A stretch of DNA of 64,000 nt from Arthrobacter ipis (lineage in GTDB: Bacteria; Actinomycetota; Actinomycetes; Actinomycetales; Micrococcaceae): assembly GCF_014694315.1 (NCBI RefSeq), contig NZ_JAAOXD010000004.1, forward strand, positions 97,653 through 161,652. Reading direction: 5' to 3'. Both the position numbers and the translations under genes were made by a program. Of this stretch, positions 34,356 through 42,655 are shown piece by piece (position 1 is the first letter of the stretch; each line of letters opens with the position of its first letter). Under the pieces are notes generated by a model. The model was not told where the DNA came from and ran no database searches. It saw nothing but the letters and a program-made list of their open reading frames with translations.

Positions 34356-34832
34356 TCAGCCGGCCGTGAGCAGCAGCCCGAGCAGGGAGCCGTAAACCAG
34401 ATGGGCCGCCACGGCCACCGCCGGAGTCTGGATTCCATAGTTCAGGCCCAGCAGACCGGGAGGCTCGAGTGCTGCCCGGTTGGCCGGACCCGCCCTGGTG
34501 CTGGCCATCCTGGGATGGATGCCGGGTAGCAGCGGCAGGATGACGGTCAGCGCCACCGCGACGTGCAGGAGTCCCAGCAGGGCGCCGATCCACCACGTTG
34601 CCTGGCCCAGCAGCGCAAACACGGCCGCGTAGCCCAGCGCGAAGACCTGGCCTGCCGCGAGGTGGATGAAGAAGCCGGCGATCCGCGCCTTGTCCGGATC
34701 CGGGCTGACCAGGCTGCCCAGGACCAGGGGCAGGTCGAGCCGGGTCCAGCCGGCCATCTGGAAGGCAATCATCACCGCGGTTAGGGCCGTGGTGGCGAGC
34801 AGCCCGAACAGCGCCCAGCCTTGCCAGTCCAT
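34356..34832 (-). CDS. Hypothetical membrane protein with four helices
   Basis: A 158-aa protein from ATG 34832 with about four hydrophobic helices (WALFGLLATTALTAVMIAF, a glycine/alanine-rich central pair, and a C-terminal VAVAAHLVYGSLLGLLLTAG). It lies 25 bp upstream of the GH15 gene on the same strand, so the two are likely co-transcribed. No family name is recognised; similar small proteins are annotated only as conserved membrane proteins. Confidence 0.65.
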   Translation of the reverse strand: MDWQGWALFGLLATTALTAVMIAFQMAGWTRLDLPLVLGSLVSPDPDKARIAGFFIHLAAGQVFALGYAAVFALLGQATWWIGALLGLLHVAVALTVILPLLPGIHPRMASTRAGPANRAALEPPGLLGLNYGIQTPAVAVAAHLVYGSLLGLLLTAG

Positions 34833-35068
34833 CTCAACCGCCGCCCTGCTGCTTGGGCACTGTTTGCGGATGTGTCGTTTCCATGATGCACCTTCTAAAA
34901 CTAACTTATCTAATTTTAGAGTGCGGAATGAACGGTGGGCAAGGGCCTCACCCGGGACGTTATTTACCGATGTTTTCTGCGCTGACCGCGGCGCGGCTGG
35001 GCCAGCGGCCTGTGGCCTCGTGGAAGTCTATGGCCTGCAGTAGGAGAGCAGTCTGTTCCGGCTGCGCG

Positions 35069-35653
35069 TTAGGACGTTTTCGGTCGGGCCCGGACGTGCA
35101 TGCGCTCGCCCTGCTGACCAAACAGGCTGATGAATTCGACCGACCGTCCGTTGGCGCTGGCAAACCAGTGCGGCGTGTGGGTGTCGAACTCGGCCGCCTC
35201 GCCTGGCCCCAGTACGAAATCCTTGTCACCCAGAACTAGGCGCAGCGAACCGTTCAGGATGTACAGCCACTCATAGCCCTCGTGGACCTGCAGATCCGGC
35301 TCGGTGCGGCGCGCGGTGCCCTCGAGTACCATCTTGAACGCCTGCACACCCCCAGGGCGCCGGGTTAGCGGAATGGCGGTCTTCCCGTGGTGCTTGATGG
35401 GGCGGAGGTGGATGCGCGGGTCACCGGTCGGTGGGGCTCCAACGAGATCATCGAGCGGCACCCCGTACACCTGGGCGATAGGCAGCAGGATCTCGAGGTT
35501 CGGGCGCCGCTGGCCCGACTCGAGCCTGGATAGTGTGCTCACGGAAATGCCTGACGCTGCGGACACGTCACCGAGCGTCAGGTTGCGCTGTCCCCTGAGG
35601 GCGCGCAGGCGGGGTCCTACGGCGTCGAGGACGGCATCCAGGTCTGAGGTCAT
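35069..35653 (-). CDS. XRE-family regulator with C-terminal cupin domain
   Basis: A 194-aa regulator with an N-terminal Cro/C1 HTH (LRGQRNLTLGDVSAASGISV then STLSRLESGQRRPNLEIL) and a C-terminal cupin (LQVHEGYEWLYILNGSLRLV, GPGEAAEFDTHTPHWF) that probably senses a small ligand or metal. ATG 35653 is divergent from the flavoprotein gene; a TTTGCC-n5-GGCAAA inverted repeat lies 9 bp upstream of the start, where autorepression would be effective. Confidence 0.9.
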   Translation of the reverse strand: MTSDLDAVLDAVGPRLRALRGQRNLTLGDVSAASGISVSTLSRLESGQRRPNLEILLPIAQVYGVPLDDLVGAPPTGDPRIHLRPIKHHGKTAIPLTRRPGGVQAFKMVLEGTARRTEPDLQVHEGYEWLYILNGSLRLVLGDKDFVLGPGEAAEFDTHTPHWFASANGRSVEFISLFGQQGERMHVRARPKTS

Positions 35654-35661
35654 ACGCCCAG

Positions 35662-35678
35662 TTTGCCATACCGGCAAA
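35662..35678. promoter_or_regulatory. Inverted repeat in the XRE/flavoprotein divergent promoter
   Basis: TTTGCC (35662-35667) and GGCAAA (35673-35678) are separated by 5 bp. A TTGACT -35-like hexamer for the flavoprotein follows at 35694-35699. Candidate operator of the XRE-cupin protein. Confidence 0.5.
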
Positions 35679-35745
35679 TTCAGTTGCAGTTTCTTGACTT
35701 GCTGCTCGATGGTGGATGTACCCGTAGAACAGAAGGAGAACCACT

Positions 35746-36819
35746 ATGTCAGTCAAAGTTCGGGCCCCTCGTGAGCGATATGACGTCGTCATCGTTGGAG
35801 GCGGCTCTGCGGGGCTGAGTGCGGCCGTCACCCTCGGCCGCGCGCTTCGATCCGTCGTCGTAATTGACGCTGGGGCGCCGCGGAATGCTCCGGCCCAAGG
35901 CGTTCACGGTTTCCTGTCCCGGGAGGGAATGAGCCCCCTCGCTCTGCTCGCCTCTGGACGTTCGGAGGCGGAGTCCTACGGTGCAACGATCATCGGCGCC
36001 GAAGCCACTACTGTCCGGCGAACCGCCGAGGGCTTTGAGGTGCTGCTGGCTGACGGACGCCAGGTGGTCGGGCGCCGGTTGCTTTTGACTACCGGTCTCG
36101 TCGATGGTCTGCCCACAATTCCGGGCCTGACCGAGCAGTGGGGCACCGGCGTCGTGCACTGCCCTTACTGCCACGGCTATGAGATTCGCGGACAGCGCAT
36201 CGGCGTCCTCGGTACAAACCCCTTCTCCGTCCACCAGACCCTCCTGTTCCGGCAGTGGTCAGAAGACATCACGCTTTTCCTCAATGACACCGTGGCACCC
36301 ACGGAGGAAGAGTGGGACAAGCTCGCAGCACGATCCGTACGGGTGGTCGAAGGGGCGGTCACCTCGGTGGACGCGGCGGACGGCGTCCTCAATGGCGTGA
36401 CGGTGACCGGCGGCGCCAGCTTCGACCTGCAGGCCCTCGTCGTGGGGCCGAAGATGGAGGCCCGAGCGGGTTTGCTCGAGTCCCTCGGACTTACGACGCA
36501 GGAGCACCCGTCCGGGATGGCAAGCTTCCTCGAACCCGGCCCCATGGGCACGACGGCTGTCCCGGGTGTCTACGTCGCGGGCAACGTCTCCAACATCGCG
36601 GCGCAGGTCATCGTGGCTGCGGCCGAAGGCACCTCCGCGGGAATGATGATCAACGCACACCTCATCGAGGAGGAGACTGCCTGGGCCGTTGAAGGATGGC
36701 GTGGGCCCTTCTCGGCCTCAACAGAGGCGAAAGTGTCCGAACGCGTCCTAGGCGCACGTCGGCACGGGCTCGATGACTCAGCCGTTGGTGCCCCCGCACC
36801 GGTTGAAACGCAGGGATAA
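35746..36819 (+). CDS. Thioredoxin-reductase-like FAD oxidoreductase
   Basis: A 357-aa flavoprotein with FAD site VVIVGGGSAGLSAAVTLGRA, a redox CxxC motif in VVHCPYCHGYE (about 140), a degenerate NAD(P) motif region RGQRIGVLGTNPF and the C-terminal FAD motif GVYVAGNVSNIAAQVIVAA. The second Rossmann glycines are poor (GVLGTN), so it may not use NADPH like TrxB. AGAAGGAG precedes ATG 35746. Divergent from the XRE-cupin regulator, which probably controls it. In related genomes such genes are followed by a SAM methyltransferase; only a remnant is present here. Confidence 0.87.
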   Translation: MSVKVRAPRERYDVVIVGGGSAGLSAAVTLGRALRSVVVIDAGAPRNAPAQGVHGFLSREGMSPLALLASGRSEAESYGATIIGAEATTVRRTAEGFEVLLADGRQVVGRRLLLTTGLVDGLPTIPGLTEQWGTGVVHCPYCHGYEIRGQRIGVLGTNPFSVHQTLLFRQWSEDITLFLNDTVAPTEEEWDKLAARSVRVVEGAVTSVDAADGVLNGVTVTGGASFDLQALVVGPKMEARAGLLESLGLTTQEHPSGMASFLEPGPMGTTAVPGVYVAGNVSNIAAQVIVAAAEGTSAGMMINAHLIEEETAWAVEGWRGPFSASTEAKVSERVLGARRHGLDDSAVGAPAPVETQG

Positions 36820-36837
36820 CGGCAGAACGGGGGCATC

Positions 36838-36963
36838 ATGCTGGTTGAGTACACACAGGAGTTCTGGGACGACCGGGACCGGCCTCTCTTGACCATGGCG
36901 CAGGCGAAGCAACAGAACCATAATTGGGGCCATGATTGGTTCCTGGCATGCCACTGTCTTTGA
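36838..36963 (+). pseudogene. N-terminal remnant of a class I SAM methyltransferase
   Basis: A 41-codon frame beginning MLVEYTQEFWDDRDRP. EFWDDR is the usual beginning of the methyltransferase that follows this type of flavoprotein in other actinobacteria. Homology stops after about 16 codons, and the frame then runs into the VOC gene start at 36932. It is seen as a decayed gene; the family link is from a short motif only. Confidence 0.5.
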
Positions 36964-37288
36964 CTGCGCGGATCCTGATTCGCTTGCTACGTTTTACCAG
37001 CAATTACTGGGAATGATCCGAGTTCAGGATGACTCCGGCTGGATAACGATCGGTGACGCCGAGGATCGACCTGCGCTGGCGTTCCAACGGGTGGAGGACT
37101 ACCGGCCGCCACAGTGGCCAGGGCAGGAGGTTCCACAGCAGGTGCATCTCGACGTGCGCGTGAAGGACCTCGACGAGGCAGAGCGGCAGGTTCTTGAGAC
37201 TGGAGCCACGTCCCTCAAACGGGGTACTGATGCGTTCCGCGTCTATTTGGACCCGGCCGGGCATCCCTTCTGTCTCGTGCAGTGGTGA
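36932..37288 (+). CDS. VOC-family protein
   Basis: A 118-aa glyoxalase-fold protein: WHATVFDCADPDSLATFYQQ LLG opens the first half, and QQVHLDVRVKDLDEAERQVL and RVYLDPAGHPFCLVQW the second. ATG 36932 has a weak ribosome site (GGGGCC). The whole of bases 37004-37288 is also read antisense by an overlong alpha/beta hydrolase frame, which I regard as non-native there. Function within the fold is not assigned. Confidence 0.8.
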   Translation: MIGSWHATVFDCADPDSLATFYQQLLGMIRVQDDSGWITIGDAEDRPALAFQRVEDYRPPQWPGQEVPQQVHLDVRVKDLDEAERQVLETGATSLKRGTDAFRVYLDPAGHPFCLVQW

Positions 37289-38242
37289 CGGGAAGGATCC
37301 CATCTGTCCTGAGTCAGATTGAAGCACGTCACTGTCGTGCAAATGCGACGGTCTTGGTTGGCACATCCGGTCCGGGGCGACTAAGAACTGGTGGGTTGCG
37401 CGGTCCTCACCGGACAACTCCTGGGCGGTTAGCTTGCTCAGGGAGAGGATGCCGGCGGCGGTGCTGGCAGCGGCTCCATAGTGGACGATGTGTGGTTTCC
37501 CGGGTATTTCCAGGAAGCGTCCATTCGGCGCGGTGGCGGTGAGTTTGTGGCACCAGGTGCGGCGCGCCACCGGGTCCCGTGAACCACGAATTACCAGCAC
37601 GGGCTGGCTCACCAGGGCAAGCCGGGCCTGAAGGTCGTAGGTCATCATGACGGGAAGTTCGGTGAGGTACCAGCGCATCCCGGAACGCGCGTAATCGCTG
37701 AACACGATGGCATTCCCTACGGGACTTTCCACCAAAGCATCAAGCCCCAGTGAGAGGGACTGCTGGAGAACGGTACGGCGTTCGGGATCCACTACCGGAC
37801 CCAGAAGTACGACGTGGGAAACCAGGTCGGGCCGCTGTAAAGCGAGCTCAGTTGCGAACTGCGTACCCATGGAGTGGCCCACCACCACTGCGCGGCCAGC
37901 CCCCATTTTCTCAAGAACTGCGGCGGTATGGACCGCGTAGTCAGCGACGCTGAGTTGCCGGTCCGGGGTGGGTGTTCCACCGAAACCTGGCAGGTCAATA
38001 GCAAGGGTATCGCCGTGTACAGCAAGGAGAGCCTGCAGTTTGCGGTAGTAGCGGTGCGACATGCCGATGCCATGCAGCAACACGAAGACAGGACCGGAGG
38101 AACCCTGGGGGCCCGCCAGGAAGTGGACGCGGGAGGTCAGCGATCCCGTGGTGACGACACTCGGGGCACCCCGTCGGCGTGTCCACCCCTGGGGTATCCG
38201 AGACGGTACATCGCCCGGGGATTGATCGTTGTTGGCTTGCAC
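37004..38242 (-). CDS. Alpha/beta hydrolase with aberrant C-terminal extension
   Basis: The first 265 or so residues are a normal alpha/beta hydrolase: oxyanion segment FVLLHGIGMSHRYYRKL, nucleophile elbow VVVGHSMGTQFA (Ser), an acid strand PVLVIRGSRDPVARR and the catalytic His in GKPHIVHYGAA. The frame then continues about 145 residues, the last 95 antisense to the VOC gene 36932-37288. The original stop seems to have been lost. GTG 38242 is chosen because AAAGGA lies 5 bp upstream; GTG 38257 is the alternative. Upstream neighbour is a lipid kinase. Substrate unknown. Confidence 0.75.
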   Translation of the reverse strand: MQANNDQSPGDVPSRIPQGWTRRRGAPSVVTTGSLTSRVHFLAGPQGSSGPVFVLLHGIGMSHRYYRKLQALLAVHGDTLAIDLPGFGGTPTPDRQLSVADYAVHTAAVLEKMGAGRAVVVGHSMGTQFATELALQRPDLVSHVVLLGPVVDPERRTVLQQSLSLGLDALVESPVGNAIVFSDYARSGMRWYLTELPVMMTYDLQARLALVSQPVLVIRGSRDPVARRTWCHKLTATAPNGRFLEIPGKPHIVHYGAAASTAAGILSLSKLTAQELSGEDRATHQFLVAPDRMCQPRPSHLHDSDVLQSDSGQMGSFPSPLHETEGMPGRVQIDAERISTPFEGRGSSLKNLPLCLVEVLHAHVEMHLLWNLLPWPLWRPVVLHPLERQRRSILGVTDRYPAGVILNSDHSQ

Positions 38243-38284
38243 CGGATGTCCTTTCACGGTCTGCCAAGTGGAGGGGTGGTGCGG

Positions 38285-39184
38285 TTACCCTAGCGTCGCG
38301 AGGGCGGCCGGTGCACATTCAATGGTGACCGCGGTATTTGCTTCGACAGATTGCACTTCTCCGTCGATTTGGTACGGGATGGGTTTGAGGGTTGTGAACC
38401 GGTAGCTGCTCACGCTGGGTTGGTCCCCCAGGCCCTGGGTGGTGGCCCGCAGTGCGGTCAGCAGCACGCGGAGCTTTGACCTGTGGGGGAAGATCACTAC
38501 TTCGAACTTCCCGTCCGATGCCGCGTCGTCCGCCTCGCTGAGGGTGGCGTACTTTGCCATTTCGGCGATGTTGGCCAGGACGAGACTGTCAAACTTGCGG
38601 CGCTTGCCGTCGGTTTGCCGGATCTCGAATGGTTTGAATTTCGAGAAGGTGCGCATCACGGAGAACATCTCCTTCAGGGCGCCTTTACTGCCTTTTTCCA
38701 GGTCGATGGCCATGACCGGTGTCAGGCCGAACCCGATGTAGGAGTGGGCGTATTCCATGGGGGCGTCGGTGTTCGCGCCTGTTGTCATTTTCAGGAGGTC
38801 GATGTGCCGCACCTTGCCGCCGGCGATAGCTGCCTCGAGCGGTTGGGTGCGGGTGGTGCGGCGGTGGTCGTTGGCGTTGCCTGCTGCCATGACGGCACAA
38901 ACCGCGTTCGGGTTGCCAGCCTGCATCACGCCGTTCACAACCTCGTTGTATCCGCCGTCCCCGCTGACAGAGACAATGAGCACGTTTCGGCCGCCGCCGG
39001 CGGCTTCACGGGCAAGTTCGACGGCATGGCCGGCGTGGGCTGTGGGTTGGAGTGCGATGTCGGCAGCGTATGGAAGAAGGTCCGCAAGGCTGGCTTTGAG
39101 CTCCTCGGCGAGTTTGGGCGCATCACCGGTGCTGTTGGGGTTGAAGATAACAACGATTGATTCGAAGGTCCGGGCAGTGCTCAT
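38285..39184 (-). CDS. Diacylglycerol/lipid kinase-like protein
   Basis: A 299-aa member of the DAGK catalytic family with VVIFNPNSTGDAPKLAEEL (nucleotide-binding start) and SVSGDGGYNEVVNGV, the family glycine motif. A C-terminal beta-sandwich includes FPHRSKLRVLLTALR and PYQIDGE. ATG 39184 follows GGAGCG. The enzyme would phosphorylate a lipid with ATP at the inner membrane face; the exact lipid is unknown. It is 42 bp upstream of the alpha/beta hydrolase and probably co-transcribed. Confidence 0.85.
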   Translation of the reverse strand: MSTARTFESIVVIFNPNSTGDAPKLAEELKASLADLLPYAADIALQPTAHAGHAVELAREAAGGGRNVLIVSVSGDGGYNEVVNGVMQAGNPNAVCAVMAAGNANDHRRTTRTQPLEAAIAGGKVRHIDLLKMTTGANTDAPMEYAHSYIGFGLTPVMAIDLEKGSKGALKEMFSVMRTFSKFKPFEIRQTDGKRRKFDSLVLANIAEMAKYATLSEADDAASDGKFEVVIFPHRSKLRVLLTALRATTQGLGDQPSVSSYRFTTLKPIPYQIDGEVQSVEANTAVTIECAPAALATLG

Positions 39185-39477
39185 TACGCGCTCCGTGGGT
39201 TCTGTGTTTTGCTGATTATTCGGTGTACCGTTCCGGGGCCGGGGAGGCATCGTCCGGCGTTTCGGGGACGTCCTGGGGTGGCCGGTCAGCAGTGGGGCCC
39301 CACTCGCGAGCTGGGCCGGTGTTTAGCTGTTTCCGGTATGGACGATGCTTCCGAGGTCCTCTTGGTGGGCCGGGGCGTCGGCGAGGCCTTCCGGTGTGAG
39401 GTCAAAAGTCTCGATGCAGATGGGAGTCTTTTTCCCCGTGACGGCGGTGGTTAGGGGTTTGGTGTGAAGGGTGTTCG
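39185..39477. other. Intergenic, no supported gene
   Basis: About 290 bp between the lipid kinase start and the end of the CPGC protein gene. A plus-strand frame (39209-39454) encodes MDDASEVLLVGRGVGEAFRC but lacks a ribosome site at its start. No recognised motif. Confidence 0.35.
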
Positions 39478-39819
39478 TCATGATTGATCCTTTAGTTGAT
39501 CCCGTCGCAAGGGCGCTGGGGCCGGTGGTGGTTTAGCGGGGCAGCTCCATCTGGAACCCGCACCGGCAGCGAGATCCTCATGCTCTGACGCCGAACGGGG
39601 AGGAACGGTGGCGATGTATTCCGCGGTGGTGTCAAAGACCCTGGACAGGCGGCAATTGGAGCAGTGGAGGGCGATGGCCAGAATGCCGGTCCGCCCGTCA
39701 GTGACGGCCGGGGATTCCACCAACAAATGAATGTCGGTATCGCACCCGGGGCACCAGGGTTGCTTCCCCCGCGGCTGATGAGCACCACGAGGGATGTAAG
39801 TGTTCGAGGTTGTGGTCAT
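39478..39819 (-). CDS. Small hypothetical protein with paired cysteines (zinc-ribbon-like)
   Basis: A 113-aa protein from ATG 39819. CPGCDTDIHL and, 29 residues later, CSNCRLSRVFDTTAEY form two CxxC pairs typical of a zinc ribbon. The C-terminal 35 residues are proline/alanine rich. It heads a group of three small genes on the minus strand that includes 39830-40081 and 40301-40576. No function is assigned. Confidence 0.55.
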   Translation of the reverse strand: MTTTSNTYIPRGAHQPRGKQPWCPGCDTDIHLLVESPAVTDGRTGILAIALHCSNCRLSRVFDTTAEYIATVPPRSASEHEDLAAGAGSRWSCPAKPPPAPAPLRRDQLKDQS

Positions 39820-39829
39820 ATCCGGAGGC

Positions 39830-40081
39830 TCAGACCACGGCCTGGTAACTGGAAAGGATAAAGTCCGCGGCGGCGGGGCCCTTCATGGTCAGGCACTGGC
39901 CGGGACTGACACGCTGTTTCATAGCGGCCCAGAATGCGTGCTCCGATTTCGGAGCGTTACCCGACAGATAACACCAGCTGGTGTACAGGCCGTAAAAGGA
40001 ATCCCCGTCAAGAGCCGAATCGGACTCCCGGTCACAACAGGTGGCTTCGCTGAGGAACTGGTCGAACTGTGAATGTGCCAT
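39830..40081 (-). CDS. Small hypothetical protein, primase-C-terminal-like motif
   Basis: An 83-aa protein from ATG 40081. The segment FYGLYTSWCYLSGNAPKSEH resembles the small helical domain found at the end of phage-type primase/helicase proteins (pattern LY..W....G..P.S...F), but nothing else of such a protein is present. It could be a stand-alone DNA-binding domain or a remnant. It lies 10 bp upstream of the CPGC gene on the same strand. Confidence 0.5.
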   Translation of the reverse strand: MAHSQFDQFLSEATCCDRESDSALDGDSFYGLYTSWCYLSGNAPKSEHAFWAAMKQRVSPGQCLTMKGPAAADFILSSYQAVV

Positions 40082-40300
40082 GATGGCTCTTTTCACTACG
40101 GTGCGGGTGTCCGCCGTTCGGCTACAGCGGCTGAAACTCAAATGCCTTGCACGGGGCATTGAGCGTACTGCCGGAACCATGACCTCAGTGATGCTCCGGC
40201 AGGCTAGTACATAGGTGAAGCAGATGACTCTGGCGCAGCACCGGTCAGGATGCTGCGCCAGGATCAATCATTTCCCGACTGCGTGCCGGGAAGGTGCGTT

Positions 40301-40576
40301 TTAGCCGTGGTTGTTGTGGGCGCGGTTGCCGGCCTTGGCCAGGCCACGGGCAATCATCAGACCAACGGTGAGCCAGGTGATGTACTGCATCGCGTCATTG
40401 GCATTGAAAACGTCGACACCGTTTTCGCTTGCATTGTCCCCAACAACTGCAGCGGTAATGATGGTGGCGATAACTGCCGCGGCGTAGACAGCGAACTCAA
40501 GGGTCCGGGTGGAGATCTTGATGTCATTGGCGTTGCGGACAGTGCTGGAGTTCCCGGTGTGGGTTTGAGCAGTCAT
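40301..40576 (-). CDS. Small conserved actinobacterial membrane protein
   Basis: A 91-aa protein from ATG 40576 with AGGAG 7 bp upstream. Two hydrophobic helices (EFAVYAAAVIATIITAAVVG and MQYITWLTVGLMIARGLA) are joined by an acidic loop (DNASENGVDVFNAND); the C-terminus is basic. The layout matches a family common in Arthrobacter and relatives with no known role. Upstream (40577-40752) lies the TetR promoter region. Confidence 0.7.
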   Translation of the reverse strand: MTAQTHTGNSSTVRNANDIKISTRTLEFAVYAAAVIATIITAAVVGDNASENGVDVFNANDAMQYITWLTVGLMIARGLAKAGNRAHNNHG

Positions 40577-40658
40577 GTGGTTCTCCTGAAGGTGATGTGA
40601 GCAGCCTGGACGGCTATGCAAACTCTGATCCCTCTACTGAAACCATGTCGACAACTTC

Positions 40659-40671
40659 TCTACGATGTAGA
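40659..40671. promoter_or_regulatory. Inverted repeat upstream of TetR gene
   Basis: TCTAC-GAT-GTAGA is a 5-bp-arm palindrome with 3-bp spacer, and a further GTAGAC lies at 40681. Candidate TetR operator in the region divergent from the small membrane protein gene. Confidence 0.45.
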
Positions 40672-40752
40672 CTTTAGCCGTAGACTCATTGATAAGCAAA
40701 CTTAGTCATCCCTTGCATTAGGGGATGACGCCGATCAACAGGACGTTCAGCT

Positions 40753-41463
40753 ATGACCTCCCCAAATGGCACCACCAACAGTTCAGGTCCTCGGAAGGCC
40801 CGCCTGAGCAGGGAAGTCGTCCTTTCTGCCGCGTTGGAACTGGTGGACGCCGAGGGGCTGGAGGCCCTCACTATGCGCCGGTTGGGCCAGGAACTCGGGC
40901 GGGACCCCATGAGCCTTTACCGCTACGCAGCCAACCGTGCTGCCCTGCTGGACGGGGTTACTGAAAGGGTGCTCAATGAGCTGGCCATCTTTGTCGATGA
41001 TCGCGACTGGCAGGCCCAGCTTCGCCGGATCGGGCACGATCTGCGGCTTCTGGCCCTGCGGCACCCCAACGTCGTGCCGCTGCTGGTCACCAGGCCTCTG
41101 TCCACTCCTCTGGGCTTGCGTCCGCTGGGCACCCTGCGCCCCCTCGAACAAATACTGGCCCTGCTGATAGCGGCAGGCTTTTCTCCAGCCGACGCCCTGC
41201 ACGTCTATCGCGCTTACTACGGATTCCTCTACGGCCACATCCTCAACGAACTCCAGGAATACATCGTGGACCCGGACGAGAACGAAGCCGTCCTCCGCCT
41301 CGGTCTGCACCGCCTGCCGGCAAAGGAATTTCCGCACCTACGTGCACTGGGCCCGGTCCTCGCCGAGTATGACGGTGACGTTGAGCTTGATCAAGGACTG
41401 AGCATCCTGCTCTCGGGCCTTGCTACACAACTCTCGGGGCCGCCCCAACAGCCACTGGGCTGA
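40753..41463 (+). CDS. TetR-family regulator (TetR_C_1 type)
   Basis: A 236-aa repressor with N-terminal HTH (LSREVVLSAALELVDAEGLE, ALTMRRLGQELGRDPMSLYR) and the tetracycline-repressor-type C-terminal domain (LRPLGTLRPLEQILALLIAA, ALHVYRAYYGFLYGHILNEL). The Tet class HTH usually controls an adjacent divergent transporter; here the divergent neighbour is a small membrane protein, so the target is unclear. ATG 40753 has no strong ribosome site. Confidence 0.88.
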   Translation: MTSPNGTTNSSGPRKARLSREVVLSAALELVDAEGLEALTMRRLGQELGRDPMSLYRYAANRAALLDGVTERVLNELAIFVDDRDWQAQLRRIGHDLRLLALRHPNVVPLLVTRPLSTPLGLRPLGTLRPLEQILALLIAAGFSPADALHVYRAYYGFLYGHILNELQEYIVDPDENEAVLRLGLHRLPAKEFPHLRALGPVLAEYDGDVELDQGLSILLSGLATQLSGPPQQPLG

Positions 41464-41533
41464 GAAAACCCTGTCAGGCCGCAACGAATCTCCAGTGCTG
41501 GGCCTGGGCCCTTAGCAGGCGGAGGGAACGCGG

Positions 41534-41920
41534 CTACTTCTTGGCGGCCTTCGGCTTGGGCTCCTTCGCGGCCTTCGGCGGCAGGCTGGCTACATACGCG
41601 AACGCCTTTTCCGTCCAGGCCCTGGCCCGCGCGTCGTCGCCCTCGCCCTCTTCGTTCCAGATCTCCGGCAGACCTGTGTACCCGCCCATGGGGCGCTCGG
41701 GGGGACCGAAGGGAACAGTGCGTTCCCCGGACTCGAGCGCCTCCCGGTCCTCATCGGAGAGCTTGATGCCGATGGTCGGCCCGAACAGCCCGGCGAACAT
41801 GTTGCCGTTAACGAACGCCCCGAGGTTGCCGAACATCGGCTTGATGACAACCTCCGGATGGTCAGGCACCACGGCCCGGAAGTGCTCCTTGTCAGCCTCG
41901 GTCGCTTTGGGCATTTCCAT
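41534..41920 (-). CDS. TfoX N-terminal domain protein
   Basis: A 128-aa protein from ATG 41920 with GGAGGCG upstream. FRAVVPDHPEVVIKPMFGNL and FAGLFGPTIGIKLSDEDREA are typical of the TfoX_N fold, and the C-terminus is a short Lys/Ala/Pro-rich tail (PPKAAKEPKPKAAKK). The domain is widespread as a stand-alone protein in actinobacteria; its role outside competence regulation in gamma-proteobacteria is unknown. Confidence 0.8.
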   Translation of the reverse strand: MEMPKATEADKEHFRAVVPDHPEVVIKPMFGNLGAFVNGNMFAGLFGPTIGIKLSDEDREALESGERTVPFGPPERPMGGYTGLPEIWNEEGEGDDARARAWTEKAFAYVASLPPKAAKEPKPKAAKK

Positions 41921-42187
41921 CGGTGCGCCTCCGGGTAGCAGGGCTCGTGCAGAATATGTGGGGATGTCCGTGCGCCATCCCATGCCCCGGATCATACGCC
42001 CGGCCGCCGGCCCCGGCCACCGTCACGAGCCGGCCCAGCTGCCGGGGAGCCCCGCCAACTTCACCACCCCCCACTCTGCTGTTTGCCGGCCCGCAGTGCT
42101 ATACCTAGCTCAAGGCAACTAAATGCGCGGCTGTCTGCAGTGCGGCGATTCGGACGATCCGGGCCTGCCCCGGAGGCTGGAGGAAAG

Positions 42188-42655
42188 GTGCTGACCAGGC
42201 CAGCCGGAGCGCGGACGGGCCGCCGGGCACTCCTCGCCGTTGCCTGCCTCGGGGCGCTTGCCGTCCTCACCTCCTGCTCAGGCACTGTCACGGACACCGT
42301 GTCCACGGCCGCCGAGGACAGCGCCTCCGCCATCGCCACCGCCCGGCTCGCCATCCGGCAGGACGCAGACGGCAAGCTCACCCGCGCCGCCACTTCCACC
42401 GCCTTCGAGGACGCCCTCAAGGAAGTGCAGACCAGCCGGGACACCGTTCTGCGTCTCTCACCCGCCTCGCCCGAGGACCGGCAGGTGCGGGAGGATGCGC
42501 TGGAGGTTCTGGACAGTTCGGCCGCCGGCCTCACCACCGCGCGTAACGCCGTATCGTCCGACGACGGCGGGCCCTCCCTTACGGACGGGGAGCAGGCGCT
42601 CGCCGCGGCAGAGGACGCGCTGTCTCAGCTCAAGTCGAAAGTGGGCGGGAAATGA
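42188..42655 (+). CDS. Lipoprotein of unknown function, first gene of NRAMP-PRC operon
   Basis: A 155-aa protein from GTG 42188 with GGAGGAAAG 3-4 bp upstream. The N-terminus RRALLAVACLGALAVLTSC is a lipoprotein signal with Cys in the lipobox LTSC. The mature part is helical and acidic (EDALKEVQTSRDTVLRLSPA, EQALAAAEDALSQLKSKV). Its stop overlaps the NRAMP-like ATG by 4 bp, so the two are translationally coupled. A helical membrane-anchored partner or sensor for the transporter is possible. Confidence 0.75.
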   Translation: MLTRPAGARTGRRALLAVACLGALAVLTSCSGTVTDTVSTAAEDSASAIATARLAIRQDADGKLTRAATSTAFEDALKEVQTSRDTVLRLSPASPEDRQVREDALEVLDSSAAGLTTARNAVSSDDGGPSLTDGEQALAAAEDALSQLKSKVGGK

